Notes under the pieces: model-generated
Database searches by the model: none
What the model saw: only the letters and a program-made list of their open reading frames with translations
Told to the model about the DNA's origin: nothing
In this document: in pieces, positions 7,096 to 13,184 of the stretch
Layout: every line of letters begins with the position of its first letter
Numbering within the stretch: position 1 is the stretch's first letter
Source: an uncultured Chitinophagaceae bacterium
Lineage (GTDB): Bacteria > Bacteroidota > Bacteroidia > Chitinophagales > Chitinophagaceae
Direction: 5' to 3'
Length of the DNA: 16,319 nt
NCBI GenBank assembly: GCA_934502905.1
Contig: CAKSVK010000077.1
Span: forward strand, 1 to 16,319
Position numbers and translations under genes: made by a program

Positions 7096-10000
7096 TTACC
7101 ATGCTGTGATTTCATCACCATGTGTATGAAATGAACCGTCATCATCGTCTTCGCCACATCCCAGTACGGTTTGCGTACTTGGTTTAAACGGTGAAACCGT
7201 AGCGCCTGCTTTTTTTTCCGCCGTCATTTTCTGTATCAGCCTGTTCCTTTCCTGCGCTATATTTTTCCTTAGCTGCAGGTCTCTTTCCCTGTCAAAATAT
7301 ACAATCCCGTCTACCAGCGTTTTTTCGGCTTTAGCGTAAATGCTCAACGGATGATCACTCCACAATACCAGGTCAGCATCTTTGCCTGCTTTAATGCTAC
7401 CGGTACGGTCATCAATATGAAGTGCCTTTGCAGGATTGATTGTAACCATATTCAATGCCTGCTCTTCTGTCACGCCGCTGTACTTGATTATTTTGGCCGC
7501 CTCCTGGTTGAGCCGGCGGGCCATTTCCGCATCATCGGAATTGATACAAACATTCAATCCTACCTTTTGCATAATACCCGCATTGTAGGCAATTGCATCC
7601 AGCACTTCCATTTTGTACCCAAACCAGTCAGAGAAGGTAGATACATGGGCGCCGTGCGCTTTTATTTTGTCAGCTACCTTATATCCCTCCAGGATATGTG
7701 TGAGCGTGTTTACCTTAAAGTCAAACTTTTCAGCTACACGAAGCAGGTAGGTGATCTCACTTTGCACGTAAGAATGGCACGTAATGAATCTCCTGGCATC
7801 CAGTATTTCCGCCAGCGCATCCAGCTCCAGGTCTCTGCGTACCGTTGTCCAGGAATTGACCGTTCCTTTTTTACCCCTGGCGGCAACACCGGCGCTTTTA
7901 ATGGCATTCTTATAATCGGCAGCCCGCTGAAATGCGTCGGTCAACACCTGCTCAACCCCCATGCGGGTATCGGGAAAACGATTATTGGCAGGCGCCGTGG
8001 TACGCTTTACGTTCTCTCCCAATGCAAACTTTATAAACGGATCCCAGTTTTTGAATTTCAATCCTTCGTCATCCGCACCCCAGCGCAATTTTATGAGCTG
8101 CGTTTGCCCTCCAATCGTATTGGCCGAACCGTGCAGGATATGCGAAGACGTGACGCCACCGCTCAGTTGACGGTAGATATTAATATCGTCCGGGTTGAGA
8201 TTATCTGCAATGCGAACCTCCGATGTAACGGATTGTGCTCCTTCATTAATAGAGGCCACCGCAATATGGGAATGCTCATCAATAATGCCTGCAGTAAGAT
8301 GTTTCCCCGTAGCATCCACGATCTCCGCCCCTGCGGCATTGAGATTTTTTCCTACCTGCACGATCTTTCCATCTTTCACCAGCACATCCGTATTTTCCAG
8401 CTTACCTGCATCTTCGCTGGTCCATACCGTAGCGTTCCTGAACAATATTACCTGTTGCCGGGGCAGATCCTCAAACCCGTAGCTGCCGAAGGGATAGGTA
8501 ATTTTCGCCAGCGGCGCTTCAGTTGATTTACCGGCAGCAGTATCTTTCGCAGGGCCGGCAGCAGATACTTTTGTCGCCTTCCATATAACACCATTACCTG
8601 CTGTATCCGTTCCATTACCATTCCATTCATTATCCAGCGCCACACCGCTTAGCCGGGTATAACTCTTCCCTTTTTTGGAAGAAGGAAAACCGATTGAAAC
8701 CAGCTTATGATCGTAGCTAAACCGGGCGGGTACGGTATCCTTTCCAATTATATTTGCTGAGGACGCACCTTTTACTTCCAACGTATACGCTACTGTGTTA
8801 CTACCTGCCTGGATAACAAGATTGTACTTCCCCTTTATAACGCTCTCATCTGTTTTTATCTCGTATCGCTGACCCTGCACCCAGTTTTCAAAAATGACCG
8901 TTTTATCTTCGAAAACGGGACCGGAGGTGATCAAAAAATTAGCCAGCTTGCCTTTTTCCAATGACCCTACAGTATTATATATCCCCAGCAGCTCCGCGGG
9001 TGTGCGGGTAAGCGCCTGCAATGCGCGGGCAGGACTCAATCCGTATTTTACTGCTTTGCGCAGGTTGACCATAAATTGCGCGGGATCTTTCATATCCGCA
9101 GGCGTCAGGCAAAAGCTGATGCCCGATCTTTCAAAGGCTGCCGGGTTTCCGGGAGCCATTTCCCAATGCTTTAAATCATTCAATGATACCTGTCGTGCAT
9201 TGTTGGGATCTTCCACATCCATTGCCTCGGGAAAATTGAGCGGCAGAATAAAGCTTGCTCTGGTAGCTGCCATCTCATTGATACGCTGATATTCATTACC
9301 ACCTGCTTTTATAATATATTGCTTACCAAATTCATCGCCTATCTTATCTGCCCTTACACTGCCCCATTTATCATTGGCCTCAAATATCTGCGGCAACGCT
9401 GCGTGCTCATTGAACGCTCTTAAGCTGAGGTTCACACCTTCCGCAGTTGGATTTGATTTGTACCATTCTGCATCCAGGTAAGTCTGCCGGAGCAACGCGA
9501 TCACACCCATCAGACTACCCGGATAACTTTGCGTAGAAGTTCCTTTGCTGAAAGAATAATGAGTGGAGGCTTTTTCTTTCACAACCGACATATTCTCCCG
9601 CTGGTCCGCAAGGGTAACAACAACGCCTGTACCTCTTACGATCCCGTCTTTCTGATGCGTCAGCACTGTTCCAAACCCAATATCCCGGAATGTTTTCGCC
9701 TGCTTTTCATCCGCTGTAAACAGGTCAACCCCGTTTGCTTCTGCTTTAATGGCCTGGTTCCATCCTACCGCACCTTTGGCATTAGAGTTGAACTGGGTGG
9801 GTGCTCCGTAATTAAATCCGGCTGCTCCCCGCTGTGGAACACTGATACCATAGTGGCTGTATATATCGATAAAAGAGGGAAGAATTACTTTTCCTTTACA
9901 ATCTATTACAACTGCCGCTTCCGGTTCCCTGATGCCCGTTCCTATATCCACTATCCTGTCCTTACGGATCACCAGGGAGGCATTGGATAATACCGTTTCA

Positions 10001-10146
10001 GCATCTTTATAAATGGTTGCATTTTTAAATACATAAACAGTATTTCTTTCATCGGCTACTCCATTTACAGGAAATGTTTTTTGCGCGTAAAGAAATCCTG
10101 TTGCGAGAATGGCAAGCCCGGTGCTAATCATTCTTTTCACTCGCAT
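7096..10146 (-). CDS. Large exported protein with two tandem amidohydrolase modules
   Basis: A 1016-residue secreted or periplasmic protein, about twice the usual size of the family. A signal peptide spans roughly 1-22 (ending YAQ). Module 1 (about 35-430) has the outline of an amidohydrolase, including LLGIYNTVGSLEKGKLANF, but the HxH site reads Y96-S-H98, so one ligand is missing. A beta-rich linker (about 430-560) follows. Module 2 (about 563-950) keeps a full set: GIIDEHSH (His625, His627), ITCHSY (His791), LTHILEG (His817) and INSDD (Asp871). No metal-bridging carboxylated Lys was assigned. The C-terminal tail after about 990 has Cys-Gly, a run of acidic residues and HTH, which could bind metal (inference). 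Related enzymes act on cyclic amides, peptides or similar; the substrate is unknown. It begins a minus-strand run with the 434-residue protein and the methyltransferase. The ATG at 10146 is used; an ATG five codons in is also possible. No strong promoter was recognised upstream. Confidence 0.9.
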   Translation of the reverse strand: MRVKRMISTGLAILATGFLYAQKTFPVNGVADERNTVYVFKNATIYKDAETVLSNASLVIRKDRIVDIGTGIREPEAAVVIDCKGKVILPSFIDIYSHYGISVPQRGAAGFNYGAPTQFNSNAKGAVGWNQAIKAEANGVDLFTADEKQAKTFRDIGFGTVLTHQKDGIVRGTGVVVTLADQRENMSVVKEKASTHYSFSKGTSTQSYPGSLMGVIALLRQTYLDAEWYKSNPTAEGVNLSLRAFNEHAALPQIFEANDKWGSVRADKIGDEFGKQYIIKAGGNEYQRINEMAATRASFILPLNFPEAMDVEDPNNARQVSLNDLKHWEMAPGNPAAFERSGISFCLTPADMKDPAQFMVNLRKAVKYGLSPARALQALTRTPAELLGIYNTVGSLEKGKLANFLITSGPVFEDKTVIFENWVQGQRYEIKTDESVIKGKYNLVIQAGSNTVAYTLEVKGASSANIIGKDTVPARFSYDHKLVSIGFPSSKKGKSYTRLSGVALDNEWNGNGTDTAGNGVIWKATKVSAAGPAKDTAAGKSTEAPLAKITYPFGSYGFEDLPRQQVILFRNATVWTSEDAGKLENTDVLVKDGKIVQVGKNLNAAGAEIVDATGKHLTAGIIDEHSHIAVASINEGAQSVTSEVRIADNLNPDDINIYRQLSGGVTSSHILHGSANTIGGQTQLIKLRWGADDEGLKFKNWDPFIKFALGENVKRTTAPANNRFPDTRMGVEQVLTDAFQRAADYKNAIKSAGVAARGKKGTVNSWTTVRRDLELDALAEILDARRFITCHSYVQSEITYLLRVAEKFDFKVNTLTHILEGYKVADKIKAHGAHVSTFSDWFGYKMEVLDAIAYNAGIMQKVGLNVCINSDDAEMARRLNQEAAKIIKYSGVTEEQALNMVTINPAKALHIDDRTGSIKAGKDADLVLWSDHPLSIYAKAEKTLVDGIVYFDRERDLQLRKNIAQERNRLIQKMTAEKKAGATVSPFKPSTQTVLGCGEDDDDGSFHTHGDEITAW

Positions 10147-10568
10147 TGGCAGAGATTTTAATATGAATAATAAAAAGGGAAGTTAGCTATTTTATCAATA
10201 TTGCTGGTGTAAAGGCTTGTCAACGCTGAGGTACGAAGCATCAGGATAGACGCTTCCTTCGTGCCAATGATATGTCTGCAGGTCGGGAGAGATCTCTCAT
10301 TCCACTCTATTCCATTGCCCATGACAAATCATTCAGTCTGCGGCTGCAAAGGTTGCGTGGGGACACGCAACCGGGCGACCCAGTGCCCCGGCGCGTGTCC
10401 CCACGCGCCGTTAGATAGAAAGCTCCCATATGTCACGCTTCAATGATTGAGGACACTAATGGCGTACTCGGGATGACGTTATAAGCTCATGGCGGAGGCA
10501 TGCGATTGCTGATCTGCGCTTCAAAATCAGCCATCTTAAATCAGAAATCCTCCAGCAGCAATCAACCC
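10147..10568. other. Intergenic region with repeat-like sequence and no gene seen
   Basis: About 420 bases between the ChaN-like gene and the double amidohydrolase, both on the minus strand. No credible ORF was found. Besides the triple-hairpin element (10351-10410), GAGAGATCTCTC (10287-10298) is a perfect 12-bp palindrome inside GTCGGGAGAGATCTCTCATTCC, and CTCGGGATGACG occurs near 10467-10478. Both resemble, from memory, short dispersed intergenic repeats common in this phylum. No transposase or target-site duplication was seen. Confidence 0.5.
10351..10410. repeat. Triple-hairpin palindromic element (REP/BIME-like)
   Basis: Sixty bases made of three adjacent hairpins without gaps. Hairpin 1: GGTTGCGTG (10351-10359) with CACGCAACC (10364-10372), loop GGGA. 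Hairpin 2: GGGC (10373-10376) with GCCC (10385-10388). Hairpin 3: CGGCGCGTG (10389-10397) with CACGCGCCG (10402-10410), loop TCCC. The outer two are 9-bp perfect stems of equal size, and their loops are complementary. In addition GCGTGGGGACACGC (10355-10368) is the exact reverse complement of 10393-10406, so a 14-bp long-range stem can form instead. GC content is far above the surroundings. A decayed relative is at 15476-15515. No T-run follows on either strand, so it is not a standard terminator. Confidence 0.75.
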
Positions 10569-11423
10569 TTACTTCTTCCTTGTAATGATAACAAAGTCCG
10601 CAAGATTACTGTATTGCGCCCAGCCGGGGTTGTCCAGGGAATCTACGGAAAAGCAACTGATGGTAATTACCTTTTCTCCCTGCCGGATCAAACGTTCCGC
10701 AAGCCCCGACCTGTAGTCGCTGTGAAAACGTCCGTTCAGATGCAATATGACATCCGCCTTATGCCGCCTTCTTGCCTTACGGATAAAATGCGCCATCGTA
10801 GCGTCCCAGAAATTCTGCGATTGATAAAGATGCATTCCCGGCATGGAATGACCGCCCATGATCTCGTTGAACCTGTATAGATACTGACCGCCAAGCGTAT
10901 CTACCGGTAAAGGCGCAATAAATTTCCTGGATGATTTACTCAGTTGGTGCAAGGCAGGAAGCCCTTCCCTTGTAACCAGGTTTACATAACGGGCAGGCGC
11001 ATTGGCTGCCACTACTTTTATATCATGCTGTTTTGCCAGCTCAACCAATGGCCGGTAATCATCATAGTTATTCCAGCTTCTGGCTTCCTTACGGAAATTC
11101 TTCTCGCTGATCATCCCTTCCAGGTATTCATTTAGCACGGGCTGCACATCAGCCTCAAACATCTCCATCGACAACACCAGTTTCTGTCCAAGCCTGTTAC
11201 GCAGGCTTTCAAAGACCTGCCATTCCAGCAGGTGCCCTATAGAGTCATTATGCTCTTCACCAAACAATAAAACACTTTTACCAGGTAGCCCGTTGGTAAT
11301 ATGCTCCAGCAGCACTTCTTTTTGCTGCTGCGTGTCATATATCCTGTAATCAATGTCTGGCTGTTGCCCTGCACAAACAGACATATATCCAACAGCGAGC
11401 AGGCACAAAATGTATCGTATCAT
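10569..11423 (-). CDS. ChaN-family haem-binding (lipo)protein
   Basis: A 284-residue exported protein of the ChaN/Tiki-like family, whose members bind haem and are linked to iron uptake. Characteristic motifs are LLFGEEHNDSIGHLLEWQ (52-69), SMEMFE (85-90), the WDATMAHFIR helix and LNGRFHSDYRSG, all diagnostic. The start is set at ATG 11423: the longer reading from a TTG at 11444 would begin inside the TAGCTTTG promoter box, so it cannot be on the transcript. From 11423 the protein starts with a signal peptide (MIRYILCLLAVGYMSVCAG); Cys17 is preceded by Val, a poor lipobox, so lipidation is uncertain. No TonB receptor or haem transport gene is adjacent. It is transcribed divergently from the Gfo/Idh/MocA gene. 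Confidence 0.9.
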   Translation of the reverse strand: MIRYILCLLAVGYMSVCAGQQPDIDYRIYDTQQQKEVLLEHITNGLPGKSVLLFGEEHNDSIGHLLEWQVFESLRNRLGQKLVLSMEMFEADVQPVLNEYLEGMISEKNFRKEARSWNNYDDYRPLVELAKQHDIKVVAANAPARYVNLVTREGLPALHQLSKSSRKFIAPLPVDTLGGQYLYRFNEIMGGHSMPGMHLYQSQNFWDATMAHFIRKARRRHKADVILHLNGRFHSDYRSGLAERLIRQGEKVITISCFSVDSLDNPGWAQYSNLADFVIITRKK

Positions 11424-11441
11424 ATTCCGGGAATTAGGTCG

Positions 11442-11470
11442 CAAAGCTAAAATTGAAAAATCAAACCAAA
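11442..11470 (-). promoter_or_regulatory. Promoter of the ChaN-family gene
   Basis: On the minus strand TTTG (11470-11467), a 17-base spacer and an exact TAGCTTTG (11449-11442). Transcription should begin near 11436, about 13 bases before the ATG at 11423. It fixes the start of that gene. A possible dyad, CCCGAT (11472-11477) and ATCGGG (11499-11504) with 21 bases between, lies just upstream, between the two divergent promoters. Confidence 0.7.
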
Positions 11471-11526
11471 GCCCGATCAGGAAAAAACGATTTACACAAT
11501 CGGGAATTTTTTATCGGCAACAACAG

Positions 11527-11556
11527 TTTTTATTCTTAAAAACTAAGCTAACTTGG
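11527..11556 (+). promoter_or_regulatory. Weak promoter candidate of the Gfo/Idh/MocA gene
   Basis: TTTT (11527-11530), an 18-base spacer and TAACTTGG (11549-11556), seven of eight matching TAnnTTTG apart from the next-to-last base. The start would be near 11561, ten bases before the ATG. Confidence 0.35.
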
Positions 11557-11570
11557 CGAAAAATTGAACG

Positions 11571-12650
11571 ATGGGGAAACCAACTATCAAAACCGGCGTT
11601 GTAGGATACGGCATATCAGCAAAAGTATTCCACCTTCCTTTTATAGCTACCCAGTCTGACGAATACGAACTGGTGAGCATATTACAAAGAAGAGGAAACG
11701 AAGCGAAAGAGAAGTATCCTTTTGTGCATGTGGCGCGCTCTATCGAAGAAATGGTCCGGGACCCCAACCTTGATCTGATCGTCATTACAACACCCAATGA
11801 CACCCACTTCCCTTATACCAGGATGGCGCTGGAAGCCGGCAAGCATGTAGTGCTGGAAAAGCCTTTTACCAATACAACAGAAGAAGGCCGCCAACTGGTG
11901 GAAATAGCTAAAAGATCCGGAAAAATCCTGAGTGTTTATCAAAACCGGCGATATGTAAGTGACTTCCGTACGATAAGGGAGATACTGGATAAAAAATTAT
12001 TGGGGGAGATACATGAATTTGAAGCGCACTACGATCGTTACCGTGCGGAAGAACGTCCGAATGCCTGGAGGGAAGCCCCGCTGGCCGGCAGCGGTATATT
12101 ATATGATCTTGGCGCCCATATTATCGACCAGGTGTTATATTTTTTCGGGATGCCGCAAAATATCACAGCCGATATCCGGCTGCAACGCCCCCATGCCCGG
12201 GTGGATGACTATTTCAATCTCTGGCTGGACTATGGCTTTAATAAAGTGATCCTGCATGCAGGAATGTTGGTGCGTGAGCCCGGCCCCCGGTATATGATAC
12301 AGGGTACCAACGGCTCATTTATCAAATACGGAGAAGACCCGCAGGAAGCAAGACTGAGAGCAGGAGAACTCCCCCACGGCGAAGACTGGGGGAAGGAAAA
12401 AGAAACTACATGGGGGCTGCTGCACACGGAGTTGAACGGAAAGATCATAAAAGAAAAATATCCCTCCCATACCGGCAGCTATGCCGATTATTACCACGAT
12501 CTGTACCAAACCATCATGAACGGAGCACCGTTAACGGAAAAGCCGGAACACGGTTATAATACAATCAGGATCATAGAGTTGGCTATTCAAAGCCACCGCG
12601 AAAAACGAACCGTTGCCTGCACAGATCTGATGGATGTTCCTTACAGGTAA
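11571..12650 (+). CDS. Gfo/Idh/MocA-family NAD(P)-dependent oxidoreductase
   Basis: A 359-residue cytoplasmic dehydrogenase. The N-terminal Rossmann domain has GVVGYGISAKVFH (9-21), VITTPNDTHF (71-80) and the hallmark EKPF (96-99), whose Lys97 is the conserved catalytic lysine. The C-terminal domain has YDLGAHIIDQ (178-187) with Asp179 and His183 in the active-site positions. The sequence resembles E. coli YdgJ and Bacillus IolW-type scyllo-inositol dehydrogenases, from memory; the sugar or cyclitol substrate is therefore a guess. Length is normal. It has its own weak promoter, divergent from the ChaN-like gene. Only a weak 6-bp hairpin (12667-12688, 10-base loop) lies between it and the BlaI operator. 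Confidence 0.9.
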   Translation: MGKPTIKTGVVGYGISAKVFHLPFIATQSDEYELVSILQRRGNEAKEKYPFVHVARSIEEMVRDPNLDLIVITTPNDTHFPYTRMALEAGKHVVLEKPFTNTTEEGRQLVEIAKRSGKILSVYQNRRYVSDFRTIREILDKKLLGEIHEFEAHYDRYRAEERPNAWREAPLAGSGILYDLGAHIIDQVLYFFGMPQNITADIRLQRPHARVDDYFNLWLDYGFNKVILHAGMLVREPGPRYMIQGTNGSFIKYGEDPQEARLRAGELPHGEDWGKEKETTWGLLHTELNGKIIKEKYPSHTGSYADYYHDLYQTIMNGAPLTEKPEHGYNTIRIIELAIQSHREKRTVACTDLMDVPYR

Positions 12651-12707
12651 TCCCTCGCAAAGAAGCATAGCATCAAGATACCTGCTATATTAAAAATCAT
12701 TTTTTTC

Positions 12708-12754
12708 AGATAAACTAAAGATTTAGTTTTAAAAACTAAATTTTTAGTTTATCT
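12708..12754. promoter_or_regulatory. Tandem BlaI-type operator, 47-bp palindrome
   Basis: Two identical-type dyads, ACTAAA-N2-TTTAGT, at 12714-12727 and 12735-12748, with centres 21 bp apart, that is two helical turns, so two repressor dimers would sit on the same face. The whole block from AGATAAACTAAA (12708-12719) to TTTAGTTTATCT (12743-12754) is one palindrome centred on base 12731, with only one mismatched pair (12720 and 12742). It covers the predicted -33 to -7 region of the promoter of the BlaI gene 40 bases downstream. The dyad was not seen elsewhere in the window. Confidence 0.8.
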
Positions 12755-12757
12755 TTA
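12727..12757 (+). promoter_or_regulatory. Promoter of the BlaI-BlaR1-like operon
   Basis: T-run TTTT (12727-12730), 19-base spacer and TATCTTTA (12750-12757), seven of eight matching TAnnTTTG. It is buried in the operator palindrome, so bound repressor would block it. Start expected near 12763, a leader of about 33 bases. Confidence 0.5.
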
Positions 12758-12795
12758 CTTCCGGATCCAGTTATTGATAGATAAAATATTTACAC

Positions 12796-13161
12796 ATGAT
12801 GAAGAGTTTAACCAAAGCAGAAGAACAGCTGATGCAAACATTGTGGAAGCTGAAGAAAGCCTTTTTACGGGAAATAGTAGAAGCCCAGCCCGTTCCCAAA
12901 CCTCACCAGAACACCGTAGCTACTTTATTAAAGATACTGGTGGAAAAAGATTTTGTAGGCATAGAAACATTCGGACGTATGCACCAATACTACCCCCTGA
13001 TCAGTAAAGAAGCCTATTCCAAATCCACTATGAAGAGCATGGTGAAAAGTTACTTTGAAGGCTCTTTCAGCAATGTGGTATCCTTTATGGTAAAAGAAAA
13101 GAACCTGAGCGTGGAAGAGCTCGAACTGCTGCTGAAAGAGCTGAAAAAGAAGCAAAAATAA
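12796..13161 (+). CDS. BlaI/MecI/CopY-family transcriptional repressor
   Basis: A 121-residue winged-helix repressor. KSLTKAEEQLMQTLWKLKKAFLREIVEA (3-30) and HQNTVATLLKILVEKDFVGIETFGRMHQYYPLIS (37-70) are the DNA-binding helices and wing typical of the family, and the C-terminal third is helical and charged, for dimerisation. In the BlaI/MecI paradigm the repressor is inactivated when the partner BlaR1 protease is triggered; the segment FSNVVSFM (91-98) lies where staphylococcal BlaI is cut, by position and general character (inference). The tandem operator over its own promoter implies autoregulation of the two-gene unit. Two ATGs (12796 and 12799) are equally plausible starts. The partner gene begins 23 bases after its stop. 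Confidence 0.93.
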   Translation: MMKSLTKAEEQLMQTLWKLKKAFLREIVEAQPVPKPHQNTVATLLKILVEKDFVGIETFGRMHQYYPLISKEAYSKSTMKSMVKSYFEGSFSNVVSFMVKEKNLSVEELELLLKELKKKQK

Positions 13162-13184
13162 AGTATTAACCAAACCACGGAATT

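Noticed and set aside
7096..7102. Start of the 434-residue amidohydrolase-like gene at 7102, overlapping the upstream stop
   Set aside because: The internal ATG at 7051 begins a typical signal peptide; the longer form would bury it behind 17 residues.
7351..8526. 391-codon open frame on the plus strand
   Set aside because: Lies wholly antisense to the well-supported double amidohydrolase; its translation is Cys- and His-rich without family features.
12667..12688. Hairpin ATAGCA/TGCTAT as terminator of the Gfo/Idh/MocA gene
   Set aside because: Only six A/T-rich pairs with a 10-base loop, and the T-run is 11 bases away.
12774..13007. 77-codon frame overlapping the BlaI gene
   Set aside because: Out of frame with the conserved repressor; low-complexity composition and no own signals.
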